Shown here: positions 1 through 8,997 of the stretch, in pieces | How the letters are laid out: every line of letters starts with the position of its first letter | How positions within the stretch are numbered: the first letter of the stretch is position 1 | Assembly: GCA_903891315.1 (NCBI GenBank) | Contig: CAITEF010000205.1 | Location: forward strand, 1-44,051 | DNA from: an uncultured Rhodospirillales bacterium | GTDB lineage: Bacteria > Pseudomonadota > Alphaproteobacteria > Acetobacterales > Acetobacteraceae | Length of the DNA stretch: 44,051 nt | Direction of reading: 5' to 3' | The notes under the pieces: model-generated | What the model was told of the DNA's origin: nothing | Database searches by the model: none | The model's input: the letters and a program-made list of their open reading frames with translations, nothing else | Translations under genes and position numbers: made by a program

Positions 1-36
1 GAACCTCTTCGGTTCAATGTGATCGGGCGTTGCTCT
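1..36. repeat. Truncated copy of GAGCA-palindrome intergenic repeat
   Basis: The first 36 bases match the right half of the palindromic element at 8852-8912 with one difference in the loop (tcttc versus tctcc). The visible part holds the central hairpin GAACC-loop-GGTTC and the terminal TGCTCT. The left arm lies outside the window. Bases 37-106 show no gene or clear site. Confidence 0.75.
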
Positions 37-106
37 AGTGCAATGGCTTTGAAATCAGACCTTAAAACCGGATTTTGATCACAAGCCGGAACATTAAGAT
101 CCAGCC

Positions 107-694
107 TCAGTGCATCCGCTTTCTCGCATTTTCCAAAGCCTTCTCCCGTCGCGCCCAGGTGATCACCCCACGCGGCAGCTTGATCCTGAACGGCTCCGGC
201 TTCGGGCGGGGCTTGCGAGGTTGGCGCGGTCGGGGCGGGCGCGGCGCTGTCATGGTCCACGGCAGTTCAACCGCCAAAGCCCGACACAGAGGCCGCAATA
301 CCCGCTTCGCCTGTGGTGATGCCGCCAGCAAGGCCTGCATCTCCGGCTCTTGCAGCAGATGCTTCAATTGGCCGCCATAGCAAACCGCCTGATGCTTGCC
401 CGCCGCCACCAGCCAGCCGAATCGGCGCGGCAGCACCGAAGCAGGCTTCTGTTGGGCTTGCTGCCGCGTTTGCGTTGCCGCCGCCCGCTGCATCCCAACA
501 AGCAGCGTGCCCGCGCGAAACCGCACCAGCATCCGCTCGATCCCCCGGAACGCCGCATTGATCCGACGCCACGCCAGCACCTTCTGCGGGTCCTCCAGCC
601 GCCACATCCCCAACTCCCCCAGAATCGCACGCAGGATCGCCCGCAGACTTGCGGTGATCGGGTCCAGTTCAGATTGGGCGGGTGAGGCGGACAT
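107..694 (-). CDS. Conserved-looking hypothetical protein, basic and proline-rich C-terminus
   Basis: I do not recognise this 195-residue protein. The ATG at 694 (MSASPAQSE) was chosen over the TTG that opens the ORF at 736; neither has a clear ribosome binding site. The N-terminal half looks helical, with many Ala, Leu and Arg residues. A middle segment is rich in Gln and Ala. The C-terminal third is dominated by Pro, Arg and Lys (PRPPRPRQPRKPRPKPEP), typical of a disordered nucleic-acid- or protein-binding tail. There is no signal peptide or membrane segment. It stands alone between repeats and opposite to ctaA. Competing ORFs in other frames are shorter and less protein-like, so coding is likely but not certain. 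Confidence 0.5.
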   Translation of the reverse strand: MSASPAQSELDPITASLRAILRAILGELGMWRLEDPQKVLAWRRINAAFRGIERMLVRFRAGTLLVGMQRAAATQTRQQAQQKPASVLPRRFGWLVAAGKHQAVCYGGQLKHLLQEPEMQALLAASPQAKRVLRPLCRALAVELPWTMTAPRPPRPRQPRKPRPKPEPFRIKLPRGVITWARREKALENARKRMH

Positions 695-985
695 CGACGA
701 TTTTAAATCACAGTCGGTGGCCGAAATCAAGAACAAAAAAGGAACACGTCTCCCATATCGTCATTGCGAGGAGCGCAGCGACGTCGCAATCCATTGATGT
801 CATAGGGAATTATCATTGCCCTCGATGGATCGCGACGCTTCGCTCGCGATGACGCTTAGCGTGTTTGCGCGGGCGCGTGCCATGACGTCGTGGCACGGGC
901 CTTGGGCGTGACGTTATCGGCGCGGATCCGTTAACGCCCCCAACTCCCCCTGGCCCCAACCCGCCCTCATCCCATATACTCGGCC
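695..985. other. Intergenic region with one palindromic repeat
   Basis: These 291 bases separate the divergent hypothetical gene and ctaA. They hold the GTCATTG-type inverted repeat at 759-854. No convincing small gene is seen. The sequence just before ctaA (catatactcggcc) has no strong Shine-Dalgarno motif. Confidence 0.6.
759..854. repeat. GTCATTG-type inverted repeat (MITE-like hairpin), copy 1
   Basis: It begins CGTCATTGCGAG and ends CTCGCGATGACG, so the termini are inverted repeats of about 12 bases with one mismatch. The arms continue with further imperfect pairing (AGCGCAGCGACG against CGACGCTTCGCT; CAATCCA against TGGATCG). It carries no ORF. Related copies lie at 34865-34944, 43653-43738 and 43801-43881. 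Confidence 0.8.
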
Positions 986-2047
986 ATGCCTTTCGATCTG
1001 CGCACCCAGGCTGCCCGAGACATCCAGGAACGCGCCCGCCCATCCGTGGCGGCGTGGCTGTTCACGCTGTGCTTTATGCTGCTGGTGATGGTCTCCCTCG
1101 GCGGTGCCACGCGGCTCACCGGCTCCGGCCTGTCGATCATGGAGTGGGACCCGATCATGGGCGCTCTCCCGCCCTGGACAGAGACCGAGTGGAACCGCCT
1201 GTTCGCGCTCTATCAGCAGATCCCGCAATACAAGCTGGTGCATGACGGCTTCGGCCTCGACGGCTTCAAGCAGATCTTCTGGCTCGAATGGATGCACCGT
1301 TTCTGGGGTCGCATGATGGGGCTCGTTCTGGCCGGGCCGCTGCTCTGGTTCGGCTTGCGCCGTGCGCTGCCGGGCTGGTTGATCCGGCGAATGGCGCTGC
1401 TCCTTGTGCTGGGTGGCGCACAAGGCGGTGTGGGCTGGTTCATGGTCGCCTCGGGCTTCGAGGCCGACAGCACCGCCGTCTCACCCTACCGGCTGGTGCT
1501 GCATCTCACCCTCGCCCTGTCGCTCTACGCCGCCCTGTTCTGGACCGCGATGACGGTCTGGCGTGACGGCGCGCGCAAGCCGTTCTTCGTGCCGCCGATG
1601 CTGCGCATGGCATCATTGCTGCTCACAGTGTTGGTTTCGCTCACCATCGTCGCCGGCGGATTCGTCGCAGGACTGAAGGCGGGGCTGACCTACAACACCT
1701 TCCCGCTGATGGACGGGCATCTGGTCCCCGAGGGCTGGGCGATGCTCACGCCCTGGTGGAAGAACCTGTTCGAGAACATCCCGGCCGTGCAATTCGATCA
1801 CCGCGCGCTCGCCACACTTTCGGCCGCCACCGGGTTGCTGGTGGTCTTCTACGGCCAATTGACCGGGCCGAACACCGCTGTGCGCACCGCGCTGGGTCTG
1901 GTGGGCGGTGCGGTGGTCTTGCAATATCTGTTGGGCGTGGCCACCCTCCTTTATGTCGTGCCGGTCTCGCTTGGCACCCTGCATCAGGCCGGCGCGGTGC
2001 TGTTGCTGACCGCCGCTGTGGCCTTGCGCCACGTTCTGCGGCGCTGA
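986..2047 (+). CDS. ctaA: Heme A synthase (CtaA/COX15 type)
   Basis: This 353-residue polytopic inner-membrane protein oxidises the C8 methyl of heme O to the formyl of heme A, the cofactor of aa3-type cytochrome oxidases. Family motifs are visible in order: GATRLTGSGLSIMEW after the first helix, the EWMHRFWGR loop with the first His ligand region, LVLHLTLAL, GGFVAGLKAGLTYNTFPLMDG, QFDHRALATLSA and LHQAGAVLLL near the end. The pattern of eight hydrophobic helices and the length fit the alphaproteobacterial/mitochondrial type. The ATG at 986 gives the expected short cytoplasmic N-terminus before helix 1. It is followed 25 bases later by tldD on the same strand. No oxidase subunit gene is nearby. 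Confidence 0.95.
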   Translation: MPFDLRTQAARDIQERARPSVAAWLFTLCFMLLVMVSLGGATRLTGSGLSIMEWDPIMGALPPWTETEWNRLFALYQQIPQYKLVHDGFGLDGFKQIFWLEWMHRFWGRMMGLVLAGPLLWFGLRRALPGWLIRRMALLLVLGGAQGGVGWFMVASGFEADSTAVSPYRLVLHLTLALSLYAALFWTAMTVWRDGARKPFFVPPMLRMASLLLTVLVSLTIVAGGFVAGLKAGLTYNTFPLMDGHLVPEGWAMLTPWWKNLFENIPAVQFDHRALATLSAATGLLVVFYGQLTGPNTAVRTALGLVGGAVVLQYLLGVATLLYVVPVSLGTLHQAGAVLLLTAAVALRHVLRR

Positions 2048-2072
2048 TCTTTTTTCCCTGGGAAACCCCATA

Positions 2073-3518
2073 ATGGCCGATCTCGACACGCCGCTCGCCA
2101 CGACCGATTCGCTGTTCTACGGCAGCCATGCGCTCGACCCCGACGCGGCACAGCGCATCGTGCGGGACGCTCTGGTCAACGCCGATGACGGCGAGTTGTT
2201 CCTCGAATACCGCGAGAGCGAGAGCATCGTGCTCGATGACGGCCGCATCCGCAGCGCCGGGTTCGACACAACGCGCGGCTTCGGCCTGCGCGCGGTCTGC
2301 GGCGAGACGGCAGGTTACGCCCATGCTGACGAAATCTCGGAATCAGCGCTCAAACGCGCCGCCGTCACGGTCTCCTCCGTCGCCTCCGGCCATTCCGGCA
2401 CCGAGGCCGCCGCCCCACGTGCCACCAATTCGCGGCTCTACACTGGCATCAACCCGCTCGGCGATGACGGTTTCGCCGCCCGCACCGGTCTGCTCTCCGA
2501 GGTCGACGCCTATGCCCGCGCGCTCGACAGCCGGGTGGTGCAGGTGAGTGCGAATGTCCACGGCGAATGGCAGGCGGTGCAGATTGTCCGCGCTGACGGC
2601 ACCCGTGTCGCCGATCTGCGCCCGCTGGTCCGCTTCAACGTCGCCGTCGTCGTGGAGCAAAACGGCAAGCGCGAAACCGGCAGCACCGGGCTCGGCGGCC
2701 GGCACGGCTACGACAAGATCATCGGCCCGGATGTCTGGCAGAAAGCCACCAAAGAGGCGCTGCGGCAGGCGCTGGTCAATCTCGATTCGGTGGCCGCACC
2801 TGCGGGCGAGATGCCGGTGGTGCTCGGCTCCGGCTGGCCCGGCATTTTGCTGCATGAGGCCATCGGCCACGGGCTGGAAGGCGATTTCAACCGCAAGAAA
2901 ACCTCCGCCTTCTCTGGCCTGATGGGCCAACGCATCGCCGCCCCCGGTGTGACCGTCGTCGATGACGGCACGATCCCGGATCGCCGAGGCTCCCTGACGG
3001 TGGACGATGAAGGCACGCCGACCAGCCGCACCGTGCTGATCGAGGACGGCTATCTGCGCGAATACATGCAGGACCGGATGAACGCCCGACTGATGGGCGT
3101 GCGCGCCACCGGCAATGGCCGCCGTCAAAGCTACGCGCATATGCCGATGCCGCGCATGACCAACACGATCATGCTGGGCGGCAACAACTCGCTCGACGAG
3201 ATGATCGCCTCCGTCCCGCGCGGGCTCTACGCGGTGAATTTCGGCGGCGGGCAGGTCGATATCACCTCGGGCAAGTTCGTCTTCTCGGCGTCTGAGGCCT
3301 ATCTGATCGAGAACGGCAAGATCGGCCCGGCCGTCAAGGGTGCCACGTTGATCGGCAACGGCCCGGACGCGCTGACCAAGGTGCAGATGATCGGCACCGA
3401 CGTCGCCCTCGATCCGGGTGTCGGCACCTGCGGCAAAAACGGCCAGGGCGTGCCGGTGGGCGTGGGCCAACCGACATTGAAATTGTCCGGGCTGACGGTG
3501 GGCGGCACGGCGACCTGA
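2073..3518 (+). CDS. tldD: Metalloprotease TldD
   Basis: This 481-residue protein is the TldD subunit of the TldD/TldE (PmbA) metalloprotease, which degrades unfolded or modified peptides and matures some ribosomal peptides. The zinc site is visible as HEAIGHGLEGD near residue 262, the HExxxH-type motif of the family. Other family segments include DDGRIRSAGFDTTRGFGLR near the start, YMQDRMNARLMG, and a C-terminal GTCGKNGQGVPVGVGQPTLK. Length and ends match full-length TldD. The partner pmbA/tldE is not in this window, so the complex must be completed from elsewhere. It sits 25 bases after ctaA and may be co-transcribed with it, an order seen in other alphaproteobacteria. Confidence 0.96.
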   Translation: MADLDTPLATTDSLFYGSHALDPDAAQRIVRDALVNADDGELFLEYRESESIVLDDGRIRSAGFDTTRGFGLRAVCGETAGYAHADEISESALKRAAVTVSSVASGHSGTEAAAPRATNSRLYTGINPLGDDGFAARTGLLSEVDAYARALDSRVVQVSANVHGEWQAVQIVRADGTRVADLRPLVRFNVAVVVEQNGKRETGSTGLGGRHGYDKIIGPDVWQKATKEALRQALVNLDSVAAPAGEMPVVLGSGWPGILLHEAIGHGLEGDFNRKKTSAFSGLMGQRIAAPGVTVVDDGTIPDRRGSLTVDDEGTPTSRTVLIEDGYLREYMQDRMNARLMGVRATGNGRRQSYAHMPMPRMTNTIMLGGNNSLDEMIASVPRGLYAVNFGGGQVDITSGKFVFSASEAYLIENGKIGPAVKGATLIGNGPDALTKVQMIGTDVALDPGVGTCGKNGQGVPVGVGQPTLKLSGLTVGGTAT

Positions 3519-3613
3519 CACAAAACTGTCATGTCTCTGCCTATGGTTTGGCTCTGGATCTCTTGACGAATTGCGTGGCACTGCGACGCGGACTGCGTTT
3601 CGGGAGGTTTGTC

Positions 3614-4996
3614 ATGCGCTCATCACTCCGTCTGGCCCTGCTGGCCACGGTGCTGTTTTCCACGGCCTCCGCCGCGCGCGCAGAAGACGCTGCCCCCCTG
3701 ACGATTTGGCAGCGCGGCAACCTGCTCGGCGATCTCGGCGGTCTGCGCCCCTGGGCGGTGGATCATGGCGTCACGCTGACCATCACCGAGCAGAGCGAGA
3801 TCAAAGGCAACACCACCGGCGGCACCAAGCGGGGTGCCACCTATGACGGCCTGACCACGCTCAGCGCGTCGGTCGACACCGACAAGGCATTCGGCTGGAG
3901 CGGCGGCACATTGTTCATCAGCGCGCTGAACATCCATGGCCGCCCGCTCAGCCCGTATTATCTGGGCAGCCTGCAAACCGCGAGCGGCATCGAGGCGGCA
4001 CCCACCACACGTCTGTGGGAACTCTGGGTGACGCAGAGCTTCGCCGACGGCTTGTTCGACGTGAAGTTGGGCCAGCAGAGCCTGGACCAGGATTTTCTGA
4101 GCAGCACCAACAGCGCGATTTTCGTCAACACGATGATGGGCTGGCCGATGGTCCCCTCCGTCGATCTCTATGCCGGTGGCCCCGCCTATCCGCTGTCCTC
4201 GCTCGGTGCGCGCATCAAGGTCAACGTCAATGACAATGTCACCGTGCTGGCCGGTGTGTTCGGCGACAATCCGCCCGGCGGCCCGTTCAACAATGACAGC
4301 CAACTGCGCGGCGACACACGTTGGGGCAACAATTTCAGCCTGCGCACCGGATCGCTGTTCATCGCGGAGGCGCAGTATCAGCTGAACCAGAAAACCCCTG
4401 GAGCCGAGAAACAGCCGGAAGGTTTGCCGACCGCATTGAAGCTCGGCGTCTACGCCGATAGCGGTGATTTCTATGACCAGCGCTACGCCACCAACGGCGC
4501 GCTGCTCGCCAGCAATGCCAGCCTGAGCCCACGCAAGATCACGGGCAACAGCGCGGTCTATGTGGTGTTCGACCAAGGCGTCTGGAAACCGGCCCCGGAT
4601 TCCGGGCGCGTGTTGAGCGTGTTCGTGCGCGCGCTGTCAGCACCCACCAGCCAGAACGTGGTCGATTTCAGCGTCAACGGCGGCATCACACTGACCGCGC
4701 CGCTCGAAGGCCGGGATGACGATACGTTTGGCCTCGGCTTCGGCTATGCACATGTGTCGAACCAAGCCCGCGCCTATGACCGCGATGTCGCGCGACTGGG
4801 TGGCGACACCACGCCGGTGCGGTCGAGCGAGACCTTCATCGAGGCGACCTATCAGGCGCAGGTGACGCCGTGGCTGCAGGTGCAGCCGGATGTGCAATAC
4901 GTCATCCATCCGGGCGGCGGGATTGCCAATCCCTACACCGGCAAGCGGGTTGCCAATGAGTGGGTATTCGGGGCGCGCACCAACATCACGTTCTGA
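3614..4996 (+). CDS. OprB-family carbohydrate-selective porin
   Basis: This protein of about 460 residues looks like an outer-membrane OprB-type porin for sugar diffusion. The chosen start is the ATG at 3614, preceded by GGGAGG six bases upstream. It directly begins a typical signal peptide (MRSSLRLALLATVLFSTASAARA) with cleavage expected before EDAAP. The mature N-terminus has the family opening NLLGDLGGLRPWAVDHG. The rest is rich in alternating beta-strand patterns, with family segments such as LWVTQSFADGLFDVKLGQ and FGLGFGYAHVSNQARAYD. It ends in an aromatic residue (NITF), a beta-barrel assembly signal. The longer ORF start at 3548 would bury the signal peptide. The substrate cannot be read from the sequence. 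It is followed at 26 bases by an exported phosphatase. Confidence 0.9.
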   Translation: MRSSLRLALLATVLFSTASAARAEDAAPLTIWQRGNLLGDLGGLRPWAVDHGVTLTITEQSEIKGNTTGGTKRGATYDGLTTLSASVDTDKAFGWSGGTLFISALNIHGRPLSPYYLGSLQTASGIEAAPTTRLWELWVTQSFADGLFDVKLGQQSLDQDFLSSTNSAIFVNTMMGWPMVPSVDLYAGGPAYPLSSLGARIKVNVNDNVTVLAGVFGDNPPGGPFNNDSQLRGDTRWGNNFSLRTGSLFIAEAQYQLNQKTPGAEKQPEGLPTALKLGVYADSGDFYDQRYATNGALLASNASLSPRKITGNSAVYVVFDQGVWKPAPDSGRVLSVFVRALSAPTSQNVVDFSVNGGITLTAPLEGRDDDTFGLGFGYAHVSNQARAYDRDVARLGGDTTPVRSSETFIEATYQAQVTPWLQVQPDVQYVIHPGGGIANPYTGKRVANEWVFGARTNITF

Positions 4997-5022
4997 TCCA
5001 ACCATCGGCGGGAGATCGAGAT

Positions 5023-5949
5023 ATGAGCCAGTTGTCCATTTCCCGCCGTTCCGTTCTGATCGGTGCAGGCGGTGCGGCCCTCACGCCCACCACCGTGCCT
5101 GCCGCCCCGCGCGCGCCCTCGTTGCCATTGGTGGTGGTGGGTGATTGGGGGCGTTACGGCACCGATGACCAGAAGGCGGTGGCCAATGCGATGGGCCGCA
5201 CGGCGGCAGAAATCCGCAGCCGCTTCGTCATCTCGCTGGGCGATAATTTCTATGAGGACGGCGTTGAGTCCGTCACCGACCGGCATTGGCAGGACAGCTT
5301 CGAGCAAGTCTACACTGCCCCGTCCTTGCAGACGAAATGGGACGTGATTCTCGGCAACCACGATTATCGCGGCAGCGTGCAGGCGCAGCTCGACTATGTG
5401 AAGCACTCCAAGCGCTGGCAGATGCCGGATCGGGTGTTCACAAGGCTGGAGATGCTGTCCGACGGCACGGTGGTCGAGTTCTTCTACATCGACACCTCGC
5501 CGATGATCTCCGCCTATCGCCACACCAAGGTCGCCATCGACGATCAGAACGTGCCCGCGCAATTGGCGTGGTTGGATGCCACGTTGGGCCGCTCGAAGGC
5601 CGGGGTGAAGATCGTGGTCGGCCACCACCCGATTCACACGGTGACCGGTCACGGTCGCGACCAGAAGGATCTGATCCATCTGGTCAAGCCATTGCTACTG
5701 CGCCACGGCGTGCATCTGTACATCAACGGCCACGACCACAATCTGCAATCGATCACCCGCGACGGCGTGACCTTCGTCACCTGCGGCGGCGGCGGGGCGG
5801 TGCTGGGCGATGCCGGTGAGGCCAAGCCGGGCGACTTCGCGGCGAAGGCCTATGGCTATATGTCGATGGAGGTCTCCGCCAAGCGCATCGGTTACCGCCT
5901 GTTCGACGAGGATGGGAAGGCGTTGTATGCGGGGCAGGTTTTGACCTGA
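5023..5949 (+). CDS. Tat-exported purple-acid-phosphatase-like metallophosphoesterase
   Basis: This protein of about 308 residues resembles tartrate-resistant (purple) acid phosphatases. All seven dinuclear metal ligands of that family can be matched: GDWG (Asp), LGDNFYEDGV (Asp and the Fe-binding Tyr), LGNHDYRG (Asn), VGHHPIHT (His) and NGHDHNLQ (two His). The N-terminus MSQLSISRRSVLIGAGGAAL is a twin-arginine signal ending near AAPRAP, so the enzyme should act folded in the periplasm. The ATG at 5023 follows GGAG; the longer ORF from 4960 is the previous gene's tail in another frame. It lies directly after the OprB porin, suggesting a joint role in taking up the products of phosphoester cleavage, which is inference. 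The substrate is unknown. Confidence 0.9.
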   Translation: MSQLSISRRSVLIGAGGAALTPTTVPAAPRAPSLPLVVVGDWGRYGTDDQKAVANAMGRTAAEIRSRFVISLGDNFYEDGVESVTDRHWQDSFEQVYTAPSLQTKWDVILGNHDYRGSVQAQLDYVKHSKRWQMPDRVFTRLEMLSDGTVVEFFYIDTSPMISAYRHTKVAIDDQNVPAQLAWLDATLGRSKAGVKIVVGHHPIHTVTGHGRDQKDLIHLVKPLLLRHGVHLYINGHDHNLQSITRDGVTFVTCGGGGAVLGDAGEAKPGDFAAKAYGYMSMEVSAKRIGYRLFDEDGKALYAGQVLT

Positions 5950-5964
5950 CGCCCCGGAGCCGCT

Positions 5965-6714
5965 TTGCCGATCCTGATCGCCGCGCTTTATCAATTTTGC
6001 CGCGTTGAGACCCCAACTGAGTTCGCCGCCGCTCTGCACGCGCGCGCGGATGCGGCTGGGCTGCGCGGCACGCTGATCCTGGCAAGCGAGGGGATCAACG
6101 GCACCATCGCGGGTGAGTCCACCGCATTGCGCGCCTTTGTCGCCGAATTGCAGACGGGAATCGCGCCCGGCCCAGCCTTTGACGGCCTCACGCTGAAATG
6201 GGCGAGCACCGACGCGATGCCGTTCCAGCGGCTCAAGATCAAGGTCAAGCCGGAGATCGTCTCATTGGGCGCGCCCGAAGCGGACCCGACCCAGCGCGTC
6301 GGCACCTATGTCGCCCCCGAGGACTGGGACGCGTTGATCTCCCAGCCCGATGTTCTGCTGATCGACACCCGCAACAGCTTCGAATTCGACGTCGGCACGT
6401 TTCCAGGGGCGGTCGATCCCGGCACCACCACATTCCGCGAGTTTCCGGGCTTCGTGTCCGAGCGGCTCGACCCTGAGCAGAATACGAGGGTGGCGATGTT
6501 CTGCACCGGCGGCATACGCTGCGAGAAGGCCAGCGCCCTGCTGCTCGCACGCGGATTTCGCGAGGTTTATCACCTGCAGGGCGGGATCCTGGCCTATCTG
6601 GAAAAAATGCCGCCCGAGACGCGATCCTGGCAGGGTGAGTGTTTTGTGTTCGATGAACGTCGGGCAGCGGATCCAGGTCGGTTGGGACTGGCGGAGGATC
6701 ACCTGGAGGAGTAG
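5965..6714 (+). CDS. trhO: tRNA uridine(34) hydroxylase TrhO (rhodanese-fold)
   Basis: This 249-residue protein matches the TrhO/YceA family, which makes 5-hydroxyuridine at tRNA position 34. The N-terminal part carries EGINGTIAG, diagnostic of the family. The C-terminal rhodanese domain has DTRNSFEFDVGTFPGA and the active-site loop MFCTGGIRCEKAS, with the catalytic Cys and the second Cys five residues later. The start is a TTG at 5965 preceded by CGGAG with a five-base spacer. No ATG is available nearby, and the family N-terminus (ILIAALYQF) begins right after it. It lies 15 bases after the phosphatase and 3 bases before copA, so it is probably translated from a shared transcript. Confidence 0.94.
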   Translation: MPILIAALYQFCRVETPTEFAAALHARADAAGLRGTLILASEGINGTIAGESTALRAFVAELQTGIAPGPAFDGLTLKWASTDAMPFQRLKIKVKPEIVSLGAPEADPTQRVGTYVAPEDWDALISQPDVLLIDTRNSFEFDVGTFPGAVDPGTTTFREFPGFVSERLDPEQNTRVAMFCTGGIRCEKASALLLARGFREVYHLQGGILAYLEKMPPETRSWQGECFVFDERRAADPGRLGLAEDHLEE

Positions 6715-6717
6715 CGC

Positions 6718-8853
6718 ATGCCCAACGCCGAGCAGACTCTGATCGTCGGCGGCATGACCTGTGCCGCCTGCGTCTCCCGCGTTGAGAAAGTGCTCAAGCG
6801 CGTCCCCGGCGTGACCTCAGCCGACGTCAATCTGATGACCGGACAGGCCGTCGTCCATGGCAACGCGAATCTGCTGGCGCTCGAACAGGCGGTGGCAAAG
6901 GCGGGTTACACCGCCTCTGCTGCCCCGCCTCCGCCCGAAAAATTCTGGCCGGTGGGTCTGGCCCTCGGCCTAAGTCTCCCAATTGCGCTGGCGATGCTGG
7001 TCGGAATGGCGGGCGGCCCGATGCTGCCCGGTTGGGTGCAGGCTGCACTCGCCACCCCAGTGCTGCTCGGCTTCGGCACCGGCTTCGTGATCCGCGGCTG
7101 GAAATCGATCCGCGAGGGCTCGCCCAGCATGGACGCGCTCGTCGCCATCGGCACCTGGGCCGCCTATCTGCTCAGCCTGCGCAATCTGTTCGAGCCAATG
7201 GCCGACATGCCGGGCATGGAATCACCGCTCTATTTCGACTCCGCCGCTTTGGTGATCGCCCTGGTGATGCTCGGCCGCTTTCTCGAAGGCCGCGCCCGCG
7301 TGCAGGCGGGCGCGGCATTGCGTGATCTCGCCAAGCTGCAACCCGCCCGCGTGACCCGCATGATCGGCGATCTCGCCGAAGACATCGATCTGGCGGCGTT
7401 GCGCGCGGGTGATCAGGTACGCGTCCGCCCCGGCGAGCGAGTGCCTGCCGATGGCGTGGTGGTCGAGGGCCATTCCGATCAAGACGAAGCAGCCCTCACC
7501 GGCGAAAGCCTGCCGCGCGCCATCCAAGTGGGCGACCAGGTCCTCGCCGGGGCGCTGAACATCTCCGGCCTGCTGTTGATCCGCGCCGAGAAACTCGCAG
7601 GCGAGACGGCTTTGGGCCGCACCGTGCGGATGGTCGAGGCCGCACAGGGGCGCAAGCCCTCAGTGCAAAAACTTGCCGACCGGATTGCAGCCTGGTTCGT
7701 CCCCGGCGTGATGCTGCTGGCCTTGCTCACCTTGGCGGGCTGGATGCTGGCGGGGGCGACGGCAGAGGATGCGCTGATCAACGCCGTCGCCGTGCTGGTG
7801 ATCGCCTGCCCCTGCGCGCTAGGCCTTGCCACACCCGCCGCAATCATGGCCGGAACCGGGGCTGCTGCGCGCAATGGGATCGTGCTGCGCGATCCGGATG
7901 TGCTCGGGGTCGCGCATGCGGTCACAACAGTCGTCTTCGACAAAACAGGCACCCTCACCGAGGGCCGCCCGCGTGTGGTGTCGAGCAAATCGGTCGGCAC
8001 CTCCACCCCGCGCGACGTGATGATGATCGCGGCCTCGCTGCAACAGGGCTCTCTGCACCCGCTCGCCCGCGCCGTGCTGGCAGAGGCACCGGAGGCCAAG
8101 GCCGCCGAGAAGATGCAGGATTTCCCTGGGCGCGGCGTCGGCGGCGTGGTCGATGGGCGGGAATTCCGCCTTGGCAATCAGCGCATGCTGGAGGAATCGG
8201 GGCTTGCGGTGGGGGAGCTTGAACCGGAAATGCTGCGTCTGGCCGCAAGCGGGGCCAGCGTGTCGTTCTTGTTCGAGACAGCGCCGGAGACACATTTGCT
8301 CGGCCTGATCGGCTTTGCAGACACGCCGCGCCCCACCGCGGCGGTCGCCGTGGCGACTCTGCGCGCGCGGGGCGTTCGCTGCGTGCTGCTATCGGGCGAC
8401 AATCCGGCAGCCGTCGCGGCGATGGCAAAAACGCTCGGCTTCGATGAGGCCATTGGCGGCGTGCTGCCTGCCGAGAAGGCGGCGCGGGTGGCGACTTTGC
8501 GCGACGGCGGCAAGGTCGCGATGGTGGGGGACGGCATCAATGACGCGCCAGCCCTCGCCGAGGCCGATCTCGGCATCGCGATGGCGGGCGGGGCCGATCT
8601 GGCGGTGGAGACCGCTGGGATCGTGCTGATGCGCCCCGAGCCGACCCTGGTTGCCGCTGCTCTGGATATCGCGTGGCGAACCGAGCGGCGCATCCGGCTT
8701 GGCCTGTTTTGGGCGTTCGGATTCAACCTGATCGGGCTGCCGCTCGCCGCCGCCGGACGTCTGAGCCCGGCCTTGGCCGGCGCGGCGATGGCGTTCTCGT
8801 CACTCGCGGTGGTGCTGAACGCGTTGGCATTGCGGGGCTGGAAGCCGAAATAG
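6718..8853 (+). CDS. copA: Copper-translocating P1B-type ATPase
   Basis: This 711-residue inner-membrane pump exports Cu(I). One N-terminal heavy-metal domain carries GMTCAAC at about residues 12-18. Membrane helices follow, then the actuator loop with the TGES motif. CPC at about 364-366 in the ACPCALGLATPAA segment is diagnostic for P1B-1 ATPases. The phosphorylation motif DKTGTLTEG starts at about 408, SLHPLARA is the HP motif of the nucleotide domain, and GDGINDAPALAEAD is the hinge. Many homologues have two metal domains; here there is one. The ATG follows GGAGG that overlaps the trhO stop codon. Its own TAG stop overlaps the first bases of a palindromic repeat. No CueR-like regulator is adjacent. 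Confidence 0.95.
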   Translation: MPNAEQTLIVGGMTCAACVSRVEKVLKRVPGVTSADVNLMTGQAVVHGNANLLALEQAVAKAGYTASAAPPPPEKFWPVGLALGLSLPIALAMLVGMAGGPMLPGWVQAALATPVLLGFGTGFVIRGWKSIREGSPSMDALVAIGTWAAYLLSLRNLFEPMADMPGMESPLYFDSAALVIALVMLGRFLEGRARVQAGAALRDLAKLQPARVTRMIGDLAEDIDLAALRAGDQVRVRPGERVPADGVVVEGHSDQDEAALTGESLPRAIQVGDQVLAGALNISGLLLIRAEKLAGETALGRTVRMVEAAQGRKPSVQKLADRIAAWFVPGVMLLALLTLAGWMLAGATAEDALINAVAVLVIACPCALGLATPAAIMAGTGAAARNGIVLRDPDVLGVAHAVTTVVFDKTGTLTEGRPRVVSSKSVGTSTPRDVMMIAASLQQGSLHPLARAVLAEAPEAKAAEKMQDFPGRGVGGVVDGREFRLGNQRMLEESGLAVGELEPEMLRLAASGASVSFLFETAPETHLLGLIGFADTPRPTAAVAVATLRARGVRCVLLSGDNPAAVAAMAKTLGFDEAIGGVLPAEKAARVATLRDGGKVAMVGDGINDAPALAEADLGIAMAGGADLAVETAGIVLMRPEPTLVAAALDIAWRTERRIRLGLFWAFGFNLIGLPLAAAGRLSPALAGAAMAFSSLAVVLNALALRGWKPK

Positions 8854-8912
8854 AGCACGGTCCGACCGATCGGATTGAACCTCTCCGGTTCAATGTGATC
8901 GGGCGTTGCTCT
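8852..8912. repeat. GAGCA-palindrome intergenic repeat, complete copy
   Basis: This imperfect palindrome of about 61 bases starts AGAGCACGG and ends CGTTGCTCT. It is centred on the perfect hairpin ATTGAACC-tctcc-GGTTCAAT. A second partial copy opens the window. The element starts inside the TAG stop codon of copA. It could act as a transcription terminator, although no T-run follows. Confidence 0.8.
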
Positions 8913-8997
8913 GGGCCAAACGGGTCGCCGTCATCGACCACCCTTCAAATCTCGCAGATCGGCTCTATGCTTGCGCAGCAGAGGAGATTGCTCGTCC

